Shown: piece after piece, positions 1-5,303 of the stretch | Layout of the letters: each line of letters begins with the position of its first letter | How positions within the stretch are numbered: the first letter of the stretch is position 1 | DNA from: Alkanindiges sp. | GTDB taxonomy: Bacteria; Pseudomonadota; Gammaproteobacteria; Pseudomonadales; Moraxellaceae | NCBI GenBank assembly: GCA_030152125.1 | Contig: JASLIR010000115.1 | Span: forward strand, 1-6,660 | Reading direction: 5' to 3' | Length of the DNA stretch: 6,660 bases | Translations under genes and position numbers: made by a program | Notes under the pieces: generated by a model | Told to the model about the DNA's origin: nothing | Seen by the model: only the letters and a program-made list of their open reading frames with translations | The model's database searches: none

Positions 1-34
1 AAGCCCTTTCTCTCTACACAGAAAGGGCTTTTTA
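1..34. terminator. Strong hairpin terminator after the peroxidase gene
   Basis: A perfect 10-bp stem (1-10 with 21-30, arm AAGCCCTTTC) encloses a 10-nt loop and is followed on the plus strand by a run of T. Read on the plus strand it is a canonical intrinsic terminator for a gene entering from outside the window. Read on the minus strand it begins 7 nt after the peroxidase stop codon, so it probably ends that transcript too. The minus-strand U-tract would lie before base 1 and cannot be seen, so bidirectional action is inferred. Confidence 0.8.
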
Positions 35-36
35 CG

Positions 37-582
37 TTATTTGGCCAGTTCAGCGTTAATGGCGTCCACGATGCGGGCATCATCCGCCACAATATCCGGG
101 GCAAAACGCGCTACCACATCACCATTTTTGCCTACCAGAAACTTCTCAAAATTCCATAGTACATCCGGTGCATCGGTGTGCTGGATACCAAAGCCTTTTA
201 GTTTATCGCGCATTGGGCCATCACCAGTGGTTTCTGGCTGCTCAGTTGTCAGCTTGCTGTATAACGGATGCTGGTCTTCGCCTAATACCGATACTTTGGC
301 AAACAGCGGGAAATGCACATCATAATTTAGCGAGCAGAAGCTGCTGATTTCTTCTTCATTACCGGGTTCCTGACCATTAAAGTTGTTGGCCGGAAAACCC
401 AGAATTTCCAGTCCCTGATCTTTTTTAGCCTGATACAGCTTTTCCAGCCCTTCATATTGCGGGGTTAAGCCACATTTGGAGGCGGTATTAACAATCAGCA
501 ATACCTTGCCCTGATACGCTGCAAGCGTGGTGTCTTCACGTTTAATGTCTTTAACGGGAATTTCATAGATGGACTGTGACAT
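37..582 (-). CDS. btuE: Glutathione peroxidase, BtuE type (probably thioredoxin-using)
   Basis: A cytoplasmic thiol peroxidase of 181 residues, close to the 183 of E. coli BtuE. It should reduce hydrogen peroxide and organic or lipid hydroperoxides. The peroxidatic cysteine is C37 in the block NTASKCGLTPQYEGLE. The other catalytic-tetrad residues are Q71 (in NGQEPG) and W143-N144 (in the signature WNFEKFLVG). C83 sits where 2-Cys enzymes of the family carry the resolving cysteine, so thioredoxin is a likelier reductant than glutathione despite the name. The usual FPCNQF block reads FPANNF, losing a cysteine that the family does not need for catalysis. An AAGGA ribosome binding site lies 7 nt before the ATG. 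It follows ohrR on the same strand after 89 nt, which suggests co-transcription and peroxide-responsive control. Family assignment is secure; the btuE symbol rests on remembered similarity. Confidence 0.95.
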   Translation of the reverse strand: MSQSIYEIPVKDIKREDTTLAAYQGKVLLIVNTASKCGLTPQYEGLEKLYQAKKDQGLEILGFPANNFNGQEPGNEEEISSFCSLNYDVHFPLFAKVSVLGEDQHPLYSKLTTEQPETTGDGPMRDKLKGFGIQHTDAPDVLWNFEKFLVGKNGDVVARFAPDIVADDARIVDAINAELAK

Positions 583-671
583 GGATGGTTCCTTTGTGGT
601 CTAGGTGGTTAGGATTGTTGGGGGCGTTAAGGTTGTCGGGGTGAATAGGGGTTAATCGTTGCTGGATGGGA
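583..671 (-). promoter_or_regulatory. C-rich, G-poor leader between ohrR and the peroxidase gene
   Basis: In the sense of transcription these 89 nt contain 39 C and only 7 G by my count. They form an unstructured-looking pyrimidine-rich stretch with repeated AAC and CC groups. High C with low G is the known hallmark of Rho utilisation sites. I infer that it could allow Rho-dependent termination between the two genes, or simply act as an open leader for the peroxidase. No clear -35/-10 pair is visible inside it, and no credible small gene. Confidence 0.35.
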
Positions 672-1160
672 CTAGCCTTTGCCTTGCTGTAAGGCCTGGG
701 ACATGACGCCAACGATGTGTTGTACCTGAGTGCGCAGTTGTTCAATCTGCGCAACTGAAAGATTCAGGCTGTTGCCCAGTGTTTGCGGAATAACCGCCGC
801 CTGCTGCTTTAACTGCTGACCCTGTTCGCTCAGGCGAATCAGTACCCGGCGTTCATCTGCCGGGTCGCGTTGCCTGTTTACCATGCCATTTACTTCAAGG
901 CGTTTAAGCAGTGGGGTCAGGGTGCCGCTATCCAGAAACAGCTTTTCGCCTAAGTCACCCACACTGACAGGGGATTGCTCCCATAGCACCAGCATCACCA
1001 GATATTGCGGGTAGGTCAGGTTGAACTGCGCCAGCACAGGCCGGTACAGGCGGTTTAGCAGGTTGGATGCTGCATACAGCGGAAAGCAGACCTGGCGGTC
1101 CAGTAGCAGCATATCTTCGCTATTGGTTAAGGTATTTTCTGCTGAAACAGGATTATTCAT
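672..1160 (-). CDS. ohrR: OhrR, MarR-family organic hydroperoxide sensor/repressor
   Basis: A cytoplasmic dimeric winged-helix repressor of 162 residues. The N-terminal helix carries the family's sensing motif, DRQVCFPLYAASN, with C25 as reactive cysteine; Y29 and Y39 match the tyrosines that contact that cysteine in OhrR. The hallmark TYPQYLVMLVLWE follows at 49-61. The recognition segment LDSGTLTPLLKRLE is at 76-89, and the wing with the DERR motif at about 96-109. C25 is the only cysteine, so this is a 1-Cys protein like B. subtilis OhrR, which is inactivated through a mixed disulfide or overoxidation rather than an intersubunit disulfide. The usual partner ohr is not adjacent; a glutathione peroxidase gene follows instead. 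No good Shine-Dalgarno precedes the chosen ATG. An internal ATG at residue 17 (codon 1110-1112) would give a start more typical of the family, so the first 16 residues are uncertain. Confidence 0.93.
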   Translation of the reverse strand: MNNPVSAENTLTNSEDMLLLDRQVCFPLYAASNLLNRLYRPVLAQFNLTYPQYLVMLVLWEQSPVSVGDLGEKLFLDSGTLTPLLKRLEVNGMVNRQRDPADERRVLIRLSEQGQQLKQQAAVIPQTLGNSLNLSVAQIEQLRTQVQHIVGVMSQALQQGKG

Positions 1161-1196
1161 GATGACAACAACAAAAGTGGCTAAGCAACTGGCTTT

Positions 1197-1226
1197 ATAA
1201 TATTGCTAAAAATTAAATTGTGTAAA
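1197..1226 (-). promoter_or_regulatory. Predicted ohrR promoter with OhrR-box-like operator in its spacer
   Basis: On the minus strand, TTTACA (1221-1226, five of six to the -35 consensus) and TATTAT (1197-1202, five of six to the -10) are separated by 18 nt. Inside the spacer is a 9-bp palindrome, AATT-A-AATT (1211-1219). The surrounding 15 nt (1208-1222) match the B. subtilis OhrR box, as I remember it, at about 12 of 15 positions. A second AT-rich inverted repeat, AAAAT-ATA-ATTTT (1224-1236), overlaps the -35. OhrR bound here would block polymerase, giving self-repression relieved by organic peroxides. The promoter and operator are predictions from sequence only. Confidence 0.55.
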
Positions 1227-1242
1227 ATATAATTTTGTAATC

Positions 1243-1260
1243 TTAAGTTAAGCGACTTAA
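1243..1260. repeat. AT-rich inverted repeat after the AraC-family gene
   Basis: TTAAGT (1243-1248) and ACTTAA (1255-1260) form a 6-bp stem with a 6-nt loop, starting 12 nt beyond the stop codon of the AraC-family gene. On the minus strand it is followed by an A/T-rich stretch, though not a clean T-run. It could be a weak terminator separating that gene from ohrR, or part of the ohrR control region. The stem is short and AT-rich, so either role is tentative. Confidence 0.3.
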
Positions 1261-1272
1261 TGTTAAAGGAAT

Positions 1273-2040
1273 TTAACTGCTTAATTGTGCAGCACGCAAC
1301 TGGGTAGGGGTCTTGCCGGTCATACGCTGGAACATGTTGATAAAGGCCGATGGCGAGTGATAGCCCAAATAACTGGCAATCTGGCTAATGCTGTGTTGCT
1401 GCCCCAGCATATCAATGGCAATCAATAGCTTGGCCCGGCTGCGCCAGTCATTCAGGCTCATGTTGAGTTCCTGCTGGCTGAGGCGTAACAGGTGGCGCTC
1501 CGACAAACCCACCATGTCGGCACATTGCTGGATGGTGATTAAGCTGGCGGGCTGTTGCTGGATCTGCTTGAGGATGGGTTCCAGTTTTGGGTGCTGTGAC
1601 CACGGTAAAAAGCGGTCATAACAGGTGGCCTGCTGGATTTGGTCGATAATGACCCGCGCCAGCCGCTGATCGGCCTCTGTACTGGGCTGACTTATCCCGC
1701 GTTTTAAAAAGTCCTGCACAATGCTGAGCAGGATGGGGTTAATTTCAATCAGCTTCACCGTTTTGGGTAATTGCTGGCAAAAGGCCTGCGCCACCACCAG
1801 TGTGATGTACAGGGTATTAGTCTGGCTAATGGCGCTGTGTGTGGTGTTGGGTGGCAGCCAGATGGCATATTGCGGTGGCGAAATATAATGAACCTTCTCC
1901 GCCTCCAGGCTAATGACCCCATGCAGGGCAAAATTCAGCTCACCCCAAGGTACACAATGCGGGGCAATGGATACGTTTTCAGCGTACTGGTTGGCAAAGC
2001 AGTCTACCAATAAGGGTGGTTGGCGGTTTTGCAGGCTCAT
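1273..2040 (-). CDS. AraC-family transcriptional regulator, NimR/YeaM-like
   Basis: A 255-residue one-component regulator with the two-domain plan of the family. The N-terminal cupin-like ligand domain spans roughly 20-95, with H28, PWGEL at 31-35 and the conserved segment around PPQYAIWLPPNTTH (55-68). A linker containing LPWSQHPKL (145-153) leads to a C-terminal pair of helix-turn-helix motifs. The first is near 168-190 (ITIQQCADMVGLSERHLLRL) and the second near 217-240, ending in the typical YHSPSAFINMFQRMTGKTP block. The architecture resembles E. coli NimR (YeaM), which controls a divergent exporter. Here the gene is divergent from an EamA transporter, its most likely target. The ATG used is the only ATG, GTG or TTG I see in frame near the 5' end; no clear Shine-Dalgarno precedes it. 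The inducer cannot be told from the sequence. Confidence 0.9.
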   Translation of the reverse strand: MSLQNRQPPLLVDCFANQYAENVSIAPHCVPWGELNFALHGVISLEAEKVHYISPPQYAIWLPPNTTHSAISQTNTLYITLVVAQAFCQQLPKTVKLIEINPILLSIVQDFLKRGISQPSTEADQRLARVIIDQIQQATCYDRFLPWSQHPKLEPILKQIQQQPASLITIQQCADMVGLSERHLLRLSQQELNMSLNDWRSRAKLLIAIDMLGQQHSISQIASYLGYHSPSAFINMFQRMTGKTPTQLRAAQLSS

Positions 2041-2110
2041 AGGCTGTGTCCGAAATTCATCATTAATGTCTGGTTTAAGCTATATTCGTATTTTATGACA
2101 TCGCCTAAAC

Positions 2111-2140
2111 TTTATACATGATTGTTTAGTAGCATTTCAA
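2111..2140 (-). promoter_or_regulatory. Predicted promoter of the AraC-family regulator gene
   Basis: On the minus strand, TTGAAA (2135-2140) and TATAAA (2111-2116) are each five of six to consensus and sit 18 nt apart. This predicts a transcript start near 2104 and a leader of about 64 nt. An inverted repeat, CTAAAC (2105-2110) with GTTTAG (2124-2129), brackets the -10 and is a candidate regulator site. No equally good plus-strand promoter for the divergent transporter is visible, which fits a gene needing an activator. Confidence 0.5.
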
Positions 2141-2143
2141 GTC

Positions 2144-3106
2144 ATGAGTTCTCAAACAAGTACATCTATAGATAAAGTACCAGCCTATATCATGTTGTTA
2201 CCGCTGGGTACGGTGCTGATCTGGGCCATTAATATTGTGCTCACCCGTGCGGCGATTGATGTGATTCAGCCTTTCAACATCAGTTTTTACCGCTGGCTGA
2301 TTGCATTTTTAATCCTGACTCCATTTTTATTGCCCAGGGTATGGCGTGAGCGGGCGCTGATTAAGCCCTATATTGCAAAACTGGCGGTGATGGGGCTATT
2401 TGGTATGGTGATGTATCAGGGCCTTGCCTATGTGGCCGCGCATACCACCACCGCTACTAACATGGGGATTATTAATGCGCTAATTCCATTGATGACGGTA
2501 GCTGTAGCCAGTGTTGCCCTGAAGGAAAAGCCGACCCTGTTTGCACTGGCGGGCGGGGTGATTTCACTGACTGGCCTCAGTATTCTGATTGGTAAGGGAA
2601 ATCCGGCTAATCTGCTGGCGGGTGACATCCATTTTGGTGATGGTTTAATGGTGATAGGTGTGTTCTGTTATGCCTGTTATGGTGTGCTGGCGCGCTTATG
2701 GCAAATTCCCTTAAGCCTGTTTAGCAGTATTTATATCCAGATTTTCTTTGGTGCGCTGTTCCAGTTGCCACTGGTATTGCACGAAGGGTTTCAGCCGATT
2801 ACGGCGGATAATGCTGCCATTGTCATGTATGCGGCAATTTTTCCGTCCCTGCTGGCGCCACTGCTGTGGTTAAAGTCGATTGCGCTGATTGGCCCCAACC
2901 GCACCAGTATTTTTATGAATGTACTGCCAATTTTTACCGCGTTGATTGCCGTGAGCTTTCTGGGTGAGCACTGGTATGCTTACCATACCTTTGGTGGCTT
3001 GTTAACGTTGGGCGGGGTTGTTTTGGCACAGCTTAAGCCCAAAGCTAAACAGACACAGCCGGACTGTGCGTATACTGATGATAGTAAGGCCTGTAAGGAA
3101 AGCTAA
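2144..3106 (+). CDS. EamA/DMT-family inner-membrane transporter, 10 TM
   Basis: A 320-residue membrane protein of the drug/metabolite transporter superfamily, most likely a small-molecule exporter driven by an ion gradient. About ten hydrophobic segments can be traced: near 14-34, 44-64, 77-97, 106-126, 131-150, 166-184, 189-212, 223-245, 255-273 and 281-297. They form the usual two five-helix EamA repeats. Family-like features include SFYRW at 47-51 after the first loop, the proline-bearing NALIPLMT helix (111-118) followed by LKEKPT, and FLGEHW (272-277) before the last helix. The C-terminus is a polar tail with two cysteines. The gene is divergent from an AraC-family regulator 103 nt away, which probably controls it. 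The ATG lacks a recognisable Shine-Dalgarno; the next ATG (residue 17) would cut into the first helix, so the longer form is kept. Substrate unknown. Confidence 0.92.
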   Translation: MSSQTSTSIDKVPAYIMLLPLGTVLIWAINIVLTRAAIDVIQPFNISFYRWLIAFLILTPFLLPRVWRERALIKPYIAKLAVMGLFGMVMYQGLAYVAAHTTTATNMGIINALIPLMTVAVASVALKEKPTLFALAGGVISLTGLSILIGKGNPANLLAGDIHFGDGLMVIGVFCYACYGVLARLWQIPLSLFSSIYIQIFFGALFQLPLVLHEGFQPITADNAAIVMYAAIFPSLLAPLLWLKSIALIGPNRTSIFMNVLPIFTALIAVSFLGEHWYAYHTFGGLLTLGGVVLAQLKPKAKQTQPDCAYTDDSKACKES

Positions 3107-3121
3107 GCCATCCGTGGCTTA
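3104..3121. terminator. Short hairpin at the end of the EamA gene
   Basis: A perfect 7-bp stem, TAAGCCA (3104-3110) with TGGCTTA (3115-3121), closes a TCCG tetraloop and includes the stop codon of the transporter gene. It lies between two converging genes. There is no T-run on the plus side and only a short T-rich stretch on the minus side, so it is at best a weak bidirectional terminator. The remaining bases to 3190 hold nothing I can support. Confidence 0.4.
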
Positions 3122-3190
3122 TGACGTGTGTAACTGGACGTATCTAACAGAATGTGTGTAGCAGAGAATGTCCTTTAACAGTGGCTGTGC

Positions 3191-4456
3191 TTAATGCGCG
3201 CCGCCACTGGGTAATGGCGTAGTGGCTTTGCCCACTCCACGACCGAGAACCAGAATTACTGCACCACCCAGCATGGCCAGCACGGTGGCAATCCATAAAA
3301 TGCTGGGAATACCAAAGCTGTCGACAATTTGCCCGCCAAAGAAAGAACCGCTGGCAATCATCACCTGGAACATGCCGACAAACAGTGGCATACCACGTTC
3401 CACCGCTTCCGGGGCAGTAATGAACATCCAGATATTGGCACAGGCCGGGAAAGCACCAAATGCAAAGCCCCACAGTGCAATCAGCACTACAGCACCCCAT
3501 AAGTGGGTGGCCAGCAAGGGGAACAGCACCACGGCGGTAGCAATCAGGGCGGCAATAAACAGGAAGGTAAGGCGTACATTTTTGCCTGCTGCAAAACCGG
3601 CAAACAGGTTACCCACTACACCAGCAGCGCCGTATAGCAACAGTAAGGAGCTGATCATGCTGGCGTTAAAGCCGGACAGGTTTTTAAAGAACGGCGCCAC
3701 GTAGGTAAACGCGGCAAAATGCGCCAGACCAACAAACAGCACGGCAATTAAACCAATGCGCGCCTTGGGGTTTAAAAATAAAGCCGGCAGGTCTTTTAGC
3801 TTGATGGTTTGCTGCGGCTTAAGCGAAGGCAGCATGGTCATCTGGATGATGAGTACAACCACGCCCAGAATGGCGGTAATGGCAAAGGTAGTGCGCCAGC
3901 CAAAGTGGTCGCTTAGCCAGGTACCTAGTGGCACACCCAGTACGGTGGCTAGGGTTACTCCAGCCATAATGATGGAGGTGGATTTGGCAACATCTACCCC
4001 CGGTGGGGCAAGGCGAGCACTAAGGGCAATTGCGGTGGCCCAGAAGCCGCCAATGCCAATACCCAATAGTAAACGACCGAACAGCACCATGCTAAAGCTG
4101 TCGGCAAAGGCCACAATACTGTTGGCAATAATCATCATAAAGGTGAGGAACACCAGCAATTTACGGCGATCCATAGTACCAATGCCCACCGGAATAAGCG
4201 GTGCGGCAAAGGCAGCAATAATGCCGGGCAGGGTGATCATCAGGCCGGCATGCCCGGCGCTAATGCCAAGGTCGGCGGATACTTCGTTAAGCACCCCAAC
4301 CGGTAAAAACTCGCTGGTGACCAGGGCAAAGGCACCAATGGACACGGATAAAATGGCAAGCCAGGCTTGCAGTACCGAGTTAGCCTGCTGTTTCGGCTGC
4401 TCAGCACTCATGACATCAGCCTGATCACAGAGATCAGGGGTATTTGGCGTATTCAT
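3191..4456 (-). CDS. MFS exporter of the DHA1 type, NepI-like
   Basis: A 421-residue major facilitator protein with about twelve hydrophobic segments in two halves around a central loop near 210-232. Visible motifs are SEFLPVGVL after the first half-helix (48-56), loop-2/3 motif A remnant MDRRKLL (95-101), motif B GRLLLGIGIGGFWA (127-140) and antiporter motif C GVTLATVLGVPLG (166-178). Together with ARLAPPG (148-153) and MLPSLKP these resemble E. coli NepI, a proton-coupled purine ribonucleoside exporter. Proton/solute antiport from the cytoplasm is therefore likely, but the substrate is not proven. The gene is divergent from a TetR-family repressor. Two starts are possible: the ATG at 4454-4456, or one at 4409-4411 (residue 16), which matches the NepI N-terminal length better. 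Shine-Dalgarno support is weak for both. The C-terminal tail is short and polar. Confidence 0.93.
   Translation of the reverse strand: MNTPNTPDLCDQADVMSAEQPKQQANSVLQAWLAILSVSIGAFALVTSEFLPVGVLNEVSADLGISAGHAGLMITLPGIIAAFAAPLIPVGIGTMDRRKLLVFLTFMMIIANSIVAFADSFSMVLFGRLLLGIGIGGFWATAIALSARLAPPGVDVAKSTSIIMAGVTLATVLGVPLGTWLSDHFGWRTTFAITAILGVVVLIIQMTMLPSLKPQQTIKLKDLPALFLNPKARIGLIAVLFVGLAHFAAFTYVAPFFKNLSGFNASMISSLLLLYGAAGVVGNLFAGFAAGKNVRLTFLFIAALIATAVVLFPLLATHLWGAVVLIALWGFAFGAFPACANIWMFITAPEAVERGMPLFVGMFQVMIASGSFFGGQIVDSFGIPSILWIATVLAMLGGAVILVLGRGVGKATTPLPSGGAH
4420..4438. repeat. Perfect inverted repeat between two possible starts of the MFS gene
   Basis: CCTGATC (4420-4426) and GATCAGG (4432-4438) are perfect 7-nt inverted arms with a 5-nt spacer. 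They lie between the first ATG (4454-4456) and the second in-frame ATG (4409-4411) of the MFS gene. In mRNA this forms a stable stem ending 8 nt before the second ATG, with CAGG of the stem placed like a weak ribosome binding site for it. It may be a translational element or a DNA operator. If the first ATG is used it merely encodes residues 6-13. Confidence 0.45.
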
Positions 4457-4504
4457 GGGTAATCCAGTAATTGTATATGACGGTTTGAGCGTTCTGGTTT
4501 ATTT

Positions 4505-4520
4505 CGTAGCGATCGCTACG
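4505..4520. promoter_or_regulatory. Perfect 16-bp palindrome, likely operator of the TetR-family repressor
   Basis: CGTAGCGATCGCTACG is identical to its reverse complement across all 16 bases. It sits in the 144-bp gap between the divergent tetR-type and MFS genes, on the expected transcription start of the MFS promoter. TetR-family dimers bind palindromes of this size in such gaps, so I infer that this is the repressor's main site. Which protein binds it is not shown by the sequence. Confidence 0.65.
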
Positions 4521-4525
4521 TATTT

Positions 4526-4554
4526 AAGATAGGTGACTTGCATGTCAGCGTCAA
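4526..4554 (-). promoter_or_regulatory. Predicted promoter of the MFS exporter gene with internal palindrome
   Basis: On the minus strand, TTGACG (4549-4554, five of six to -35) and TATCTT (4526-4531, four of six to -10) are 17 nt apart. The predicted start falls at about 4519, within the perfect palindrome at 4505-4520. The spacer itself holds a second near-palindrome, TGACTTGCATGTCA (4534-4547, 12 of 14 bases symmetric). A repressor on either element would block this promoter. Confidence 0.55.
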
Positions 4555-4566
4555 GTATTTTATTAT
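4538..4566 (+). promoter_or_regulatory. Predicted promoter of the TetR-family gene
   Basis: TATTAT (4561-4566) is a good -10, five of six to consensus. The best-spaced upstream element, 17 nt away, is TTGCAT (4538-4543), a poor -35. The region overlaps the oppositely directed MFS promoter, so the two would compete for polymerase. The near-palindrome at 4534-4547 covers this -35, giving a route to autoregulation. Confidence 0.4.
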
Positions 4567-4600
4567 CGATCACTATAGAATTATGTAAAGAATAATCATC

Positions 4601-5263
4601 ATGCAGGAACAGCAAACACGTCGCCGAGGACGCCCGCTCTCCTTTGACCGTGATGCAGCACTGGAAAAAGCCATGCTGCTATTCTGGAAGTATGGCTATG
4701 AAGCCACCTCCATCAGTGACTTAACCCAGGTGATGGGCATTACCGCGCCTAGTTTATATGCCGCGTTTGGTGATAAACGCCATTTATTTATGGAAACCAT
4801 CCAGCGCTATGTTGATAGCAAGGGCTGCCGGGTTAAAGAGATTCTGGCCAGCGCACCCAGTGCCAAAATTGCACTGGAGCTGTATTTATATGAAAGTGCT
4901 TTTCGATTAACCCAGCCCGCCTTGCCGCATGGCTGCATGATTGTTACGGCTGCCACCAACTGCTCGCAGGAATCAGCCTGTGTACAGGAAGAGCTGGCAC
5001 AGCGCCGAAGTGATGTAAAAGCCGTGATTCAGGCCCGCTTGCAGCGGGGTATTGATGAAGGCGATGTGGCAGCGAATACGGATACCGGCAAACTGGCCAA
5101 TTTCTACAGCACCATTGTGAATGGCATGACCATACAGGCGCGTGATGGTGCCAGTACCGAGGACTTGCTGGAAATTGGCAAAACCGCGATGGAAGTATGG
5201 CCAAGCTGTTGTCAGGGTAAAACTGCAACTGATAAAACTGCAGCTGATAGCAGCACGGGATAA
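4601..5263 (+). CDS. TetR/AcrR-family transcriptional repressor
   Basis: A 220-residue regulator. A basic arm (RRRGRP, 7-12) leads into the N-terminal helix-turn-helix domain, roughly 13-62. The recognition region is TSISDLTQVMGITAPSLYAAFG (36-57), followed by DKRHLF, which is characteristic of the family. The rest is a helical ligand-binding and dimer domain with an unusual number of cysteines: C76, C112, C121, C127 and the pair C203-C204. The PHGCMIV segment (109-115) is common in one TetR subgroup. The C-terminus ends in a low-complexity tail made by a tandem repeat, KTATD-KTAAD (207-216). The gene is divergent from the NepI-like exporter and probably represses it and itself through palindromes in the gap, with release by a substrate or reactive compound. 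The ATG is preceded by only a weak AAAGA ribosome binding site. Confidence 0.93.
   Translation: MQEQQTRRRGRPLSFDRDAALEKAMLLFWKYGYEATSISDLTQVMGITAPSLYAAFGDKRHLFMETIQRYVDSKGCRVKEILASAPSAKIALELYLYESAFRLTQPALPHGCMIVTAATNCSQESACVQEELAQRRSDVKAVIQARLQRGIDEGDVAANTDTGKLANFYSTIVNGMTIQARDGASTEDLLEIGKTAMEVWPSCCQGKTATDKTAADSSTG
5219..5248 (+). repeat. 15-bp in-frame tandem repeat at the 3' end of the TetR-family gene
   Basis: Units AAAACTGCAACTGAT (5219-5233) and AAAACTGCAGCTGAT (5234-5248) are adjacent and differ at one base. They are in frame and encode KTATD then KTAAD just before the last four codons. This looks like a recent slippage duplication in a region free to vary. Confidence 0.85.
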
Positions 5264-5265
5264 CG

Positions 5266-5287
5266 CTCCCTGTTTGATGACAGGGAG
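5266..5287. terminator. Hairpin between the converging TetR-family and lipoprotein genes
   Basis: A perfect 8-bp GC-rich stem, CTCCCTGT (5266-5273) with ACAGGGAG (5280-5287), closes a 6-nt loop two bases after the TetR-family stop codon. The plus side continues with GGCGCTGTTT, so the T-run is short and displaced. It also lies 17 nt beyond the stop of the converging lipoprotein gene and may serve both, weakly. Confidence 0.6.
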
Positions 5288-5303
5288 GGCGCTGTTTAAT
5301 AAC

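Noticed and set aside
604..670. G-quadruplex on the plus strand of the ohrR-peroxidase gap
   Set aside because: The runs of three or more G are separated by loops of about 13, 6 and 16 nt, too long for a confident call. Only two-tetrad forms fit, so it is mentioned only as part of the C-rich leader.
563..754. 63-residue minus-strand frame spanning the C-rich leader
   Set aside because: It overlaps ohrR in another frame and runs into the peroxidase gene. Its Asn/Pro/His-rich product is just the C-rich composition translated.
3756..4424. 222-residue plus-strand open frame inside the MFS gene
   Set aside because: It is antisense to a clearly recognisable transporter, its translation shows no family motif, and it has no ribosome binding site. 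It follows from the codon use of the opposite strand.
4508..4517. GCGATCGC as a HIP1-type genome repeat
   Set aside because: It occurs only here and is part of a larger palindrome in a promoter region, and nothing else suggests a cyanobacterium.
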